A stretch of 64,000 nucleotides of DNA from Moellerella wisconsensis ATCC 35017 (lineage in GTDB: Bacteria > Pseudomonadota > Gammaproteobacteria > Enterobacterales > Enterobacteriaceae). A program made the translations under genes and the position numbers. Positions 17,612 through 26,057 of the stretch are shown one piece after another. The notes below the pieces were generated by a model. It saw nothing but the letters and a program-made list of their open reading frames with translations. It ran no database searches and was not told where the DNA came from. Numbering within the stretch: the stretch's first letter is position 1; the number at the start of each line of letters is the position of its first letter. The stretch covers positions 1 to 64,000 of the forward strand of contig NZ_LGAA01000003.1 of assembly GCF_001294465.1 (NCBI RefSeq), read 5' to 3'.

Positions 17612-19963
17612 ATGCACTCACACAATGAAAAAAATCAAGTTACGCATACACATGCCAGTACTTGCTGCTCTAGCAGCACTTGCTCTGATACACCTAAAAA
17701 AGTAAGTGATGGCTCACATACACATTCAGAAAATCATCAATCTCAGTGCGAAGATAGCGATGAAGAGCAACATCAGCACGCAAATCATAATCATCAACAC
17801 GGCACATGCTGTAGTACTGAGCCACAAATAGCAGAGACAATGGCACCGACACAACGTGGCGAACAGCGATATAGTTGGATTATTCGAGGAATGGATTGTC
17901 CAAGCTGCGCGCGGAAAATCGAAACTGCTGTGGCGCAAATACCACAGATAAAACAAGCTAAAGTGTTGTTTGCCACCGAGAAATTAGTGGTTGATGCCGA
18001 TACCGATATTCGTGGTGACGTCGCCAATATAGTCCAACAAGCCGGTTATGAGCTATTTCCAGCCGATGAGGGTGCCAGTCACGCGCAAGCACCGCGACAC
18101 AGTTTAATCCGCGAAGCCAAGCCTGTCATTATACTGGCGATTTTGATGGCGCTCAGCTGGGGCATTGAGTTAGTTAATCCTACAATGGGTCGCTATGCTT
18201 TTATTGCTACTACGCTATTTGGCGTGTTCCCCATAGCGCGTAAATCTTTACGTTTAATTCGTACCGGCTCACCTTTTAGCATAGAAACATTAATGTCGGT
18301 GGCCGCGATTGGCGCGCTATTTATCCAAGCTACAGAAGAAGCCGCGATGGTTATTCTGCTGTTTATGCTGGGAGAAATGTTGGAGTCTTACTCGGCGGGT
18401 CGCGCACGACGCGGAGTAAGTGCTCTGATGGCACTCGTCCCCGAAGATGCAGTATTAATCAAAGACGGTCAAAAAACCTCTATCGCTGTAGCACAATTAC
18501 GTCCTGGCGACATTATTGAAATTGCGCCTGGCGGAAGATTGCCTACCGATGCTGAGTTAATGAGTGACTTTGCCAGTTTTGATGAAAGCGCGTTAACCGG
18601 AGAATCAGTACCTGTTGAGCGCAATGTGGGAGAAAAAGTAGCGGCTGGCTGTTTATCCGTCGACCGTGCCGTGCGAATGAAAGTGGTTTCTGAGCCAGGT
18701 AAAAATGCGATTGATCGTATCCTGCTATTAATAGAAGAGGCCGAAGAACGTCGCGCCCCGATTGAGCGCTTTATTGACCAGTTCAGCCGCATTTATACGC
18801 CTATTATTATGCTGTTCTCTGCGCTAGTTATTGTTGTTCCGCCCCTGTTTTTCGGCGCGCTATGGGATACTTGGATTTATCGTGGATTAACTTTGCTATT
18901 AATTGGTTGTCCATGTGCCTTGGTTATCTCAACACCGGCAGCGATTACTTCAGCATTGGCCACGGCAACACGTCGAGGCGCATTAATTAAAGGCGGCGCG
19001 GCGCTGGAACAATTAGGTACGGTAACTACCGTCGCGCTAGATAAAACCGGTACCCTAACGCAAGGCAAGCCACAAGTGACCGATGCGCTGGCCATTGACG
19101 GCGTAAGCACTCAGCAATTGATCGCATATACTGCCGCGGTTGAAGTCGGTTCTCATCATCCTTTAGCTAAAGCGGTTATTGATTATGCCGCTGTATTAAA
19201 TCAGCCAGTCATCGAAGCTGAAAAACGTAAAGCATTAGCCGGCAAAGGTGTTGAAGGCTATCTCAATAATCAGCATATTTTAGTTAGCGCGCCTAGCCGT
19301 CTCGATATGCCATTGGATAATCACTGGCAGCAACAAATAGAGACCCTAGAAGCGGAAGGTAAAACCGTGGTAGTCACGTTGGTAGGCGGGCAAATGGTTG
19401 GCGTGATAGCGCTGCAAGATACCTTGCGTACTGATGCTATCGATGCAATTAACATGCTGAAAAGTATGAATGTTAATGCAGTGATGTTAACCGGTGATAA
19501 CCCGCGAGCTGCGGCCGCAATTGCAGGCCAAGTAGGTATGGATTTTCGCGCTGGGTTATTGCCAGAAGATAAAGTCCAAGCTGTAATTGAGTTAAATATA
19601 CAGCATCGTACTATGATGGTGGGTGATGGCATCAATGATGCACCAGCGATGAAAGCCGCCAGTATCGGCGTAGCCATGGGTAGCGGAACAGACGTCGCTT
19701 TAGAAACCGCGGATGCAGCGCTAACCCATAATCGACTCACTGGGTTGGCAGAAATTATTGCGCTCTCACGTGCGACACGCAAAATTATTCGTGAAAATAT
19801 CACCATCGCCTTGGGACTAAAAGCCGTATTTTTAGTTACCAGTTTACTGGGGATCACTGGGCTGTGGGTTGCGGTATTAGCCGATTCCGGCGCTACCGCG
19901 TTAGTCACTGCCAATGCGATTAGGTTATTGCGAGTTAAGCTGCCTCAGCGTCAGCAAAAATAA
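17612..19963 (+). CDS. zntA: Zn(II)/Cd(II)/Pb(II)-exporting P-type ATPase
   Basis: ZntA pumps Zn2+, Cd2+ and Pb2+ out through the inner membrane. I use the ATG at 17612, six bases after an AAGGGGG site (783 residues); a GTG two codons earlier is possible. The N-terminal 80 residues are rich in His and Cys (HSHNE, THTH, HQHANHNHQHGTCC), longer than in E. coli (732 total). Then come an HMA domain with GMDCPSCARKIE, an actuator domain with TGES, the metal-site CPC in IGCPCALVIS, phosphorylation motif DKTGTLT, and GDGINDAP. Controlled by a ZntR-type promoter directly upstream. Confidence 0.97.
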   Translation: MHSHNEKNQVTHTHASTCCSSSTCSDTPKKVSDGSHTHSENHQSQCEDSDEEQHQHANHNHQHGTCCSTEPQIAETMAPTQRGEQRYSWIIRGMDCPSCARKIETAVAQIPQIKQAKVLFATEKLVVDADTDIRGDVANIVQQAGYELFPADEGASHAQAPRHSLIREAKPVIILAILMALSWGIELVNPTMGRYAFIATTLFGVFPIARKSLRLIRTGSPFSIETLMSVAAIGALFIQATEEAAMVILLFMLGEMLESYSAGRARRGVSALMALVPEDAVLIKDGQKTSIAVAQLRPGDIIEIAPGGRLPTDAELMSDFASFDESALTGESVPVERNVGEKVAAGCLSVDRAVRMKVVSEPGKNAIDRILLLIEEAEERRAPIERFIDQFSRIYTPIIMLFSALVIVVPPLFFGALWDTWIYRGLTLLLIGCPCALVISTPAAITSALATATRRGALIKGGAALEQLGTVTTVALDKTGTLTQGKPQVTDALAIDGVSTQQLIAYTAAVEVGSHHPLAKAVIDYAAVLNQPVIEAEKRKALAGKGVEGYLNNQHILVSAPSRLDMPLDNHWQQQIETLEAEGKTVVVTLVGGQMVGVIALQDTLRTDAIDAINMLKSMNVNAVMLTGDNPRAAAAIAGQVGMDFRAGLLPEDKVQAVIELNIQHRTMMVGDGINDAPAMKAASIGVAMGSGTDVALETADAALTHNRLTGLAEIIALSRATRKIIRENITIALGLKAVFLVTSLLGITGLWVAVLADSGATALVTANAIRLLRVKLPQRQQK

Positions 19964-20027
19964 ATCTAACGCTAAGTGTGGGAGCTATACCTTAAAAACA
20001 CCTACAGTAATAACGGAAAATCACCCG

Positions 20028-20056
20028 AAGAAGCATCGTTAGGTGCTTCTTTTTTA
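20028..20056 (+). terminator. Rho-independent terminator after zntA
   Basis: An 8-bp stem (AAGAAGCA at 20028-20035 with TGCTTCTT at 20044-20051) with an 8-base loop is followed by a T run. It lies 65 bases after the zntA stop. Confidence 0.85.
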
Positions 20057-20102
20057 TTGCTAGTTTATGGCTGATTTTGTTGCAGATGATTAAAGGTAGT
20101 CG

Positions 20103-20357
20103 TTACAATCCATTGGCTTTTTTACGCAGCAGATAACGATAAGGCGCAGTTTCAGTTTCAGCCGCCAATAACTCATGCTCCATAAAACGGCAAAAGCCGG
20201 GAATATCACGGGTAGTTGCCGGATCATCAGCAATAATCAATAGGGTGTCACCATCTTGCATGTTGCGCACAGTTTTACGCACTAACATCACCGGCTCTGG
20301 GCAGCGTAACCCTAAGGTATCTAAGCTTTTAGTTGCGTGTTCAAAAATAGTAGACAT
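20103..20357 (-). CDS. tusA: Sulfurtransferase TusA
   Basis: TusA accepts sulfur from IscS and passes it to TusBCD for 2-thiouridine in tRNA, and feeds molybdenum cofactor synthesis. I chose the ATG at 20357 (84 residues; E. coli 81); 18 further codons upstream have no similarity. The SirA/TusA motif [19 protein letters not shown] holds the sulfur-carrying Cys, and [21 protein letters not shown] is conserved. It is a single gene, divergent from yhhQ and convergent with zntA, the same order as in E. coli. Confidence 0.96.
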   Translation of the reverse strand: MSTIFEHATKSLDTLGLRCPEPVMLVRKTVRNMQDGDTLLIIADDPATTRDIPGFCRFMEHELLAAETETAPYRYLLRKKANGL

Positions 20358-20603
20358 AAATATAAAGACTCTAAATTCAATCGATTTATCGATTATATAA
20401 TAAATTGGCACTAAACGAGATGAACTGTTTTGCTTTTGTTGCGCAACACGAGTATCATCCCGCCCTCTGAGGCTCAGCGTGGATTATTGCTGTCGCTATT
20501 AGTGGATTATATTCTGTACAATATAAGATATAATTTATAGTGTTAGTGATACTGACGTTGATGTCATGGGTTCCCTCACCCCATAAAACTAAAAAGGTAC
20601 AAT

Positions 20604-21272
20604 ATGTTTGATTTAACACCGCAGCAGCGAGCCACTGCTCTAATTTGGCTATCTTTATTTCATATTTTAATCATTACTTCTAGCAACTATTTGGTTCAGC
20701 TGCCAATGAGTATTTTTGGCTTCCATACCACTTGGGGCGCATTTACCTTTCCGTTTATTTTCTTAGCGACTGATTTGACGGTGCGTATTTATGGCGCGCC
20801 TTTAGCGCGGAGGATAATAACCTCGGTCATGCTGCCTGCTCTGCTAATTTCTTACGTTATTTCAGCACTGTTCTTCCAAGGAGAATGGCAAGGGATAAAT
20901 GCACTTGGTGAATTTAATCTGTTTGTCGCGCGTATTGCGACCGCAAGCTTTATGGCTTACGTTTTAGGCCAGATTCTAGATGTCAGTGTATTTAATCGCC
21001 TGCGCCAAAATAGTCGTTGGTGGGTCGCCCCAGCGGCAGCGATGTTCTTCGGTAATTTAGTCGACACCATCGCCTTCTTCTTTATTGCCTTTTATCGTAG
21101 TACTGATGCCTTTATGGCCGCCAATTGGATTGAAATTTCATTGGTCGATTATACGTTTAAGTTGTTCATCTGCATGCTATTTTTCTTGCCTGCTTACGGT
21201 GTACTACTGAACGTGCTAATGAAATATTTTTTCGCCAATCATCGCCCAAAAAATTACGCTGAACTCCGCTAA
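20604..21272 (+). CDS. yhhQ: Queuosine precursor (preQ0) transporter YhhQ
   Basis: YhhQ imports 7-cyano-7-deazaguanine, a precursor of queuosine in tRNA, across the inner membrane. Its 222 residues (E. coli 221) have about six transmembrane helices and the family motifs FGFHTTWGAFTFPFIFLATDLTVRIYG, around residues 34-60, and FFGNLVDTIAFFFIAFY near 150. A good AAAAAGGT site precedes the ATG and a terminator follows at once, so it is a single-gene unit. Confidence 0.94.
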   Translation: MFDLTPQQRATALIWLSLFHILIITSSNYLVQLPMSIFGFHTTWGAFTFPFIFLATDLTVRIYGAPLARRIITSVMLPALLISYVISALFFQGEWQGINALGEFNLFVARIATASFMAYVLGQILDVSVFNRLRQNSRWWVAPAAAMFFGNLVDTIAFFFIAFYRSTDAFMAANWIEISLVDYTFKLFICMLFFLPAYGVLLNVLMKYFFANHRPKNYAELR

Positions 21273-21278
21273 TTTTTC

Positions 21279-21309
21279 GCCCTTGCAATCCCATGCAAGG
21301 GCTTTTTTT
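21279..21309 (+). terminator. Rho-independent terminator after yhhQ
   Basis: A 9-bp stem (GCCCTTGCA at 21279-21287 with TGCAAGGGC at 21294-21302) with a 6-base loop is followed by seven Ts, directly after the yhhQ stop. Confidence 0.93.
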
Positions 21310-21595
21310 ATCGCTAACATTCCCGCTAAAAACATCTCGATCAATATCTCATTTTCTGGCTTGCTTTCATTATAAAATTTACCGGCATGTTAGTGTAGTG
21401 TCATAACAACGCCCTTATTTTATATGGTTCTATCGCCTTTATTGATGGTCTAATTAATCGTTTTTTTTTAGGTTAATTTATCAATCAATCTCACTTAATC
21501 ACTGTTTTTAAATCAGCTGTTTCACTGGGCGCGTTAAATGAAAGGTTCTATCACCTATTGTCCGTCTGATTTAAGCCTCATCTGGAGCCGCAAAT

Positions 21596-22666
21596 ATGAA
21601 GAAACTGATTAATCGTGTTGAAGATATTATTACCGAAGTTAACCATGGTTTACTCCTTGCTCATCCCGAGTTACGCCTCAATATTGACCCAACGTATATC
21701 GTACGCAGCGAGGCACCTATTAGCGGTAAAGTCGCATTATTATCCGGCGGTGGTAGCGGTCATGAGCCGATGCACAGTGGTTATATCGGCCAGGGTATGC
21801 TAGATGGCGCTTGCCCCGGCGAAATGTTTACCTCTCCAACGCCCGATCAAATGCTGGAATGTGCCATGACCATCGACAGTGGCGAAGGCGTATTGATGAT
21901 CATAAAAAACTATACCGGAGATGTGCTGAATTTTGAAACCGCCACCGAGTTGTTGCATGACGCCGGCATCAAAGTTGCTACTGTACTGGTTGATGACGAT
22001 GTTGCGGTAAAAGACAGCTTATATACCGCTGGTCGTCGCGGAGTGGCAAATACCGTATTGATAGAAAAAATTCTTGGCGCCGCAGCAGAGCAAGGAAAAT
22101 CACTCGATCAACTTGCGCACTTAGGCCACCAGCTGAATAATCAAGGCCATAGCTTAGGTATTGCCCTGCAAGCCTGTACCGTGCCTGCAGCTGGGAAACC
22201 GTCATTTTCCCTCGCGGATAATGAAATGGAGTTCGGGGTGGGCATTCATGGTGAACCGGGGATCGAGCGTCGTCCATTTACGCATCTCAACGACACCGTC
22301 GATCAAATGTTTAGTACTTTGATCGAAAACAGCGCGTATCAGCGTGTTATCCGTCATTGGGATCACTCTAACGGCGAATGGGTAGAGAAGCAGCAATCTA
22401 AATCACCATTGAAAGCGGGGGATCGAGTGATTGCTTTAGTTAATAATCTGGGGGCAACACCGCTGTCTGAACTGTATGCAGTGTATGGCCGCCTAGTTCA
22501 ATGTTGTGACGCGTTTGGTCTAACGATCGAAAGAAATTTGGTGGGTTCCTATTGTACCTCGTTAGATATGCAAGGGTTTTCAATCACTTTACTGACTGTC
22601 GATGATCTCATTCTGTCTCTTTGGGACAGCCCAGTAAATACTCCGGCGCTAAGATGGAAACCTTAA
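21596..22666 (+). CDS. dhaK: PTS-type dihydroxyacetone kinase, substrate-binding subunit DhaK
   Basis: DhaK binds dihydroxyacetone covalently and is phosphorylated through DhaL with phosphate from PEP. Its 356 residues match E. coli DhaK in length and pattern: LLSGGGSGHEPMHSGYIGQGMLDGACPG at 49-75, NYTGDVLNFETA, and the substrate-anchoring His218 in VGIHGEPG. A GGAG site precedes the ATG. The roughly 290 bases upstream contain no gene; in E. coli the operon is activated by DhaR, which I do not see here. dhaL follows after 78 bases; dhaM is absent. Confidence 0.95.
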   Translation: MKKLINRVEDIITEVNHGLLLAHPELRLNIDPTYIVRSEAPISGKVALLSGGGSGHEPMHSGYIGQGMLDGACPGEMFTSPTPDQMLECAMTIDSGEGVLMIIKNYTGDVLNFETATELLHDAGIKVATVLVDDDVAVKDSLYTAGRRGVANTVLIEKILGAAAEQGKSLDQLAHLGHQLNNQGHSLGIALQACTVPAAGKPSFSLADNEMEFGVGIHGEPGIERRPFTHLNDTVDQMFSTLIENSAYQRVIRHWDHSNGEWVEKQQSKSPLKAGDRVIALVNNLGATPLSELYAVYGRLVQCCDAFGLTIERNLVGSYCTSLDMQGFSITLLTVDDLILSLWDSPVNTPALRWKP

Positions 22667-22744
22667 TTGATCCTAAACTCTTCGTTAGCTCTCAAATTCT
22701 AACGGGTCCAGAAACTAACATGCCCATAAAAATAGGTATCTTCT

Positions 22745-23398
22745 ATGAATTTAAGCTCTCAACAGACAGTTCAATGGTTGACCAAATGCGCTGAGATATT
22801 TGCCCGTGAGCAAGATAATTTGACCGAGTTAGACCGCGCCATTGGTGACGGTGACCATGGGCTAAATATGCATCGAGGTTTTCAAAAAGTAGCTGAAAAG
22901 CTGCCGTCGGTTGCCGATAAAAATATTGCTATCATTCTAAAAACTACCGGAATGACCTTGCTCTCAAGTGTAGGTGGAGCAAGTGGACCGCTGTTTGGGA
23001 CTTTTTTTATCAAAGCCGCCCAAGCTGCCGCAGATAAACCGTATCTCACACTGGCTGATTTGGCAGAAATAATCACTGCAGGTACTGAAGGGGTAGCGAT
23101 GCGAGGTAAAGCAGAACCCGGCGATAAAACCATGTGCGATGTTTGGTGGCCTGTTAGCGAGTCATTGAGTATCTCCGCCACACAAAATTTGCCACTAGAT
23201 CAAGCCCTTAAAGAAGCAATCATTGCCGCACGGCTCGCGCTTGAAGCCACGGTTCCGATGCAAGCCCGCAAAGGCCGAGCCAGCTATTTGGGCGAACGCA
23301 GTATTGGCCATCAAGATCCGGGCGCCACCTCGGTGTTACTAATGATGGATACGCTACAGCAAATTGTCTCTGCATCATCGGCTTCGTCGGTTAATTGA
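22745..23398 (+). CDS. dhaL: PTS-type dihydroxyacetone kinase, nucleotide-binding subunit DhaL
   Basis: DhaL holds an ADP that is phosphorylated by the PTS protein DhaM and passes phosphate to DhaK-bound dihydroxyacetone. The 217-residue protein has the Mg-ADP ligand motif IGDGDHGLNMHRGF, the loop MTLLSSVGGASGPLFGTFF, GKAEPGDKTMCDVW and the near-C-terminal ARKGRASYLGERSIGHQDPGATS, all as in the E. coli PTS-type protein. The phosphate donor DhaM is not encoded next to it: the next gene, glpC, is convergent. The donor must be elsewhere or the pathway altered. Confidence 0.95.
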   Translation: MNLSSQQTVQWLTKCAEIFAREQDNLTELDRAIGDGDHGLNMHRGFQKVAEKLPSVADKNIAIILKTTGMTLLSSVGGASGPLFGTFFIKAAQAAADKPYLTLADLAEIITAGTEGVAMRGKAEPGDKTMCDVWWPVSESLSISATQNLPLDQALKEAIIAARLALEATVPMQARKGRASYLGERSIGHQDPGATSVLLMMDTLQQIVSASSASSVN

Positions 23399-23453
23399 AT
23401 TAAGTAGCGGTGTTAATTATTAGCAGCCTAAATATAGGCTATCGTCAGAATAA

Positions 23454-23485
23454 AAAGGGAAATAAGGATAACTTTATTTCCCTTT
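23454..23485. terminator. Shared terminator between dhaL and glpC, with a tandem copy of its right arm
   Basis: A perfect 12-bp stem (23454-23465 with 23474-23485, core AAGGGAAATAA) with an 8-base loop lies between the convergent dhaL and glpC. The right arm is repeated at once: ACTTTATTTCCCTT recurs at about 23487-23500, so an alternative, longer-loop hairpin can form. T richness on both sides is modest. Confidence 0.65.
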
Positions 23486-23565
23486 AACTTTATTTCCCTT
23501 AATTTATCAGATGCGGCGTAAAAATCGGCCCTAAGAACAATCTAACTTTATAGGGCTGTTCACTC

Positions 23566-24759
23566 CTATAGTGCTTTAGCTAATAACGTAATAGGGTGTT
23601 CACATTTTTTACTGGTCGACATCTCAATTTGCCATTTACACGTTTCGCAATCGGTGATCACCACATCAGCGCCGCTCTCTTCAATTTGACGGAATAAACC
23701 TGCGCCAATGCCTTGAGAAACCTCATAGTTTTCTTTTTTAAAGCCATAAGTTCCTGCAATCCCACAGCATTGAGAATCCAGAACGATCAATTCAACACCG
23801 GGAATGCGTTTAATCAACTCTAAGGTGTAGGATGTCCAGCCCATTTTTTCCATATGACATGGCGTGTGGTAAGCCACTTTCATCGGCGTATGTTTGAGTT
23901 TAAGCTCACGCCCTTGCTCCAATAATCGATAAATATAACGCGTTGCCAGTTCTATCTCATCACGGATAGCTGAAGTATCAACATCTAAAACGTGAGTATA
24001 TTCATCACGCAGCGTAAAGGTACAGGTTGATGACGTTGCTACCACAGGTACATGATTTTCAAGAATACTTTTTTGTAATGATTCAAGATTAACGTTGGCT
24101 TGGCGTTTAGCTTGTTTCATAAAACCATTGGCAATCAATGCCACGCCACAGCATTTTTCTCTTTTCAGCAGTTGAACACCAATATTCATTCCATTGAAAA
24201 CTTTAATTAAATCTTTGCCTAATTGAGGATGATTATAGTTAACAAAACAACCATGAAAATACGCCACTTGCTCGGTGAATTTTTTCTGCTCTGCTGCTTG
24301 TTTCGCATACCAACGACGGAAGGTACCGAATGAATATTTAGGCAATTCACGACGATGATCAATTTTTAATGCTTTATCTAGGATCTGACGAACCGGTTTC
24401 ATCCCTGTGATGGTATTCACCACAGGAGCAAATGGTGTCGATAGTGATCCCATCAGATCGGTATGACTTAAAATAGCATCGCGTAATTTTGGTTTTTGCG
24501 TACTGTAGGTATTGCGTGCGCGAGCAATAATATCGCCGATTTTTACGTCGGATGGGCACGCTACTTCACAACGTTTGCAGTTAGTGCAATATTTTAGCGC
24601 TTCATCATAGAGCATCGGATCTTTAAGACGTAGACGCTCGCCATCTGGGCCGGCTTGTTTCGGGCCTGGATAGAGTGGATTCACTTTTGCTACTGGGCAA
24701 TAAGTGGTACAAACCGTACACTTAATGCAGCTTTCAAAGCTAGGATCGTGAATACTCAT
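23566..24759 (-). CDS. glpC: Anaerobic glycerol-3-phosphate dehydrogenase subunit C
   Basis: GlpC anchors the anaerobic G3P dehydrogenase at the membrane and passes electrons to menaquinone. Its 397 residues (E. coli 396) contain two 4Fe-4S ferredoxin motifs (CIKCTVCTTYCPVAKVNP near the start; CTNCKRCEVACPSDVKIGD near 57-75) and two CCG domains (CFVNYNHP...KREKCCG and YHTPCHMEKMG...DSQCCGIAG) that bind noncubane clusters in this family. It overlaps glpB by 4 bases and is last gene of glpABC. Confidence 0.97.
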   Translation of the reverse strand: MSIHDPSFESCIKCTVCTTYCPVAKVNPLYPGPKQAGPDGERLRLKDPMLYDEALKYCTNCKRCEVACPSDVKIGDIIARARNTYSTQKPKLRDAILSHTDLMGSLSTPFAPVVNTITGMKPVRQILDKALKIDHRRELPKYSFGTFRRWYAKQAAEQKKFTEQVAYFHGCFVNYNHPQLGKDLIKVFNGMNIGVQLLKREKCCGVALIANGFMKQAKRQANVNLESLQKSILENHVPVVATSSTCTFTLRDEYTHVLDVDTSAIRDEIELATRYIYRLLEQGRELKLKHTPMKVAYHTPCHMEKMGWTSYTLELIKRIPGVELIVLDSQCCGIAGTYGFKKENYEVSQGIGAGLFRQIEESGADVVITDCETCKWQIEMSTSKKCEHPITLLAKAL

Positions 24760-26057
24760 TGTGCTACCTCTGTGTGTTCTGTGGCTGCGTTAGCATTATT
24801 TATTGCCGAAATTATTTGCTCCGCAGCATATAAACCACTAATTAATGAAACACCGGCGCCGCATCCTTCTGTCAGTGGATCAAAACCGCCTAATACCGCG
24901 CCCGCCACATAAAGATTGTCTATCACATCGCCATATTTTTTAGCGCGTAATTGTGTATCAGTTTCAACGCCAAAACGCATATATGGCTGAGAGGCAAAAA
25001 ATTGCTCGTCAGTCCACTGAGAACGCGGCGGGATATTACCGAGATCTAACTCCATCAAAGGCTCATAAACACGATCAAATGTTGCCACTAATCCATTATT
25101 AAAAAAACTGCCAGTAGCTAATACAAATTGGCTCGCTTTTAATGGGATATCGCCATGATTACGGGTATGTAGTTGACTGATTTTTTGCCCGTCAAAGTTA
25201 ACTTTGGTGACTTTATCACCTGGCATGATAATCCCACCCTGACGGCGATATTGTTTGAGTAAATGATCATGTAAACGAATACCCAACAATGATGGTGGTA
25301 AGGTAGGTAGCAGATAAATCGTTTTACCTAATTGGCTTTCTAAATCGCTAATCACCTGATCGCTCTCTAAACCGAGGCAAGCAGGTAAGAAAATTTTATC
25401 AACCTGTTGAACTAATGGAGAAAGTTCACTGACTATCTCAGCCATATTTTCAGATCTATCTAACCAACGAGCAATATTGATAGCGCGAAATTCACTGGCA
25501 TTTTCACGTAAGCGGTCTAATAACGGTAAGTGAACATAGTGAGAAACAACCTCAGCACCCTGTTCTTTCAATACATCGGCGACCATTTGTGGCTGAAAAT
25601 CTAAGAAACCTTCAATGCCGATCACCGCGATTTTACCCGTCGGTAGGGGCTGTTCGAACTTAACCACGGGCACCCGTGTTGGGCTCAACCATGTTAGGCG
25701 TTTATGTCCTAGCGGTGTAATTCGATAGTGATTCTGTTGCGCTGAACCAAAAAGTTCAACCCCTGCGGCCTGCAATTGTTGCTCTGCCAGTAATGCCAGC
25801 TCACTCACCTTTTCTTTACCGATACGACTATAAGGATGTTGGGGTGATTGAATCGCTAACTCTGCCAGCGCATCTAATGGATGTTCAACGCCGCGGCCAT
25901 CAGGCAATTGAGTTAATAAATCTAACGAGCCAGAAGAAAAATGCAGCGCATTTTGTCCGGCACTCACAATCGCACAAGAAAGTCCTGCGTTAGTGAGACG
26001 GATACCGCAGCTTAAACCGGCTAGACCTCCGCCTATAATGACTGCATCAAATTTCAT
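24756..26057 (-). CDS. glpB: Anaerobic glycerol-3-phosphate dehydrogenase subunit B
   Basis: GlpB is the FMN-containing partner of GlpA. Its 433 residues (E. coli 419) begin with the dinucleotide-binding motif DAVIIGGGLAGLSCGIRL and end with VLGGFDPLTEGCGAGVSLISGLYAAEQI. It overlaps glpA by 11 bases and glpC by 4, so the three are tightly coupled. The slight extra length is at the C-terminus (NNANAATEHTEVAQ). Confidence 0.96.
   Translation of the reverse strand: MKFDAVIIGGGLAGLSCGIRLTNAGLSCAIVSAGQNALHFSSGSLDLLTQLPDGRGVEHPLDALAELAIQSPQHPYSRIGKEKVSELALLAEQQLQAAGVELFGSAQQNHYRITPLGHKRLTWLSPTRVPVVKFEQPLPTGKIAVIGIEGFLDFQPQMVADVLKEQGAEVVSHYVHLPLLDRLRENASEFRAINIARWLDRSENMAEIVSELSPLVQQVDKIFLPACLGLESDQVISDLESQLGKTIYLLPTLPPSLLGIRLHDHLLKQYRRQGGIIMPGDKVTKVNFDGQKISQLHTRNHGDIPLKASQFVLATGSFFNNGLVATFDRVYEPLMELDLGNIPPRSQWTDEQFFASQPYMRFGVETDTQLRAKKYGDVIDNLYVAGAVLGGFDPLTEGCGAGVSLISGLYAAEQIISAINNANAATEHTEVAQ

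Noticed and set aside
22202..22396. Minus-strand frames inside dhaK, and similar shadows in accC, groEL, zntA, ftsY and lldP
   Set aside because: They overlap strongly supported genes in other frames and have compositions expected of complementary strands.
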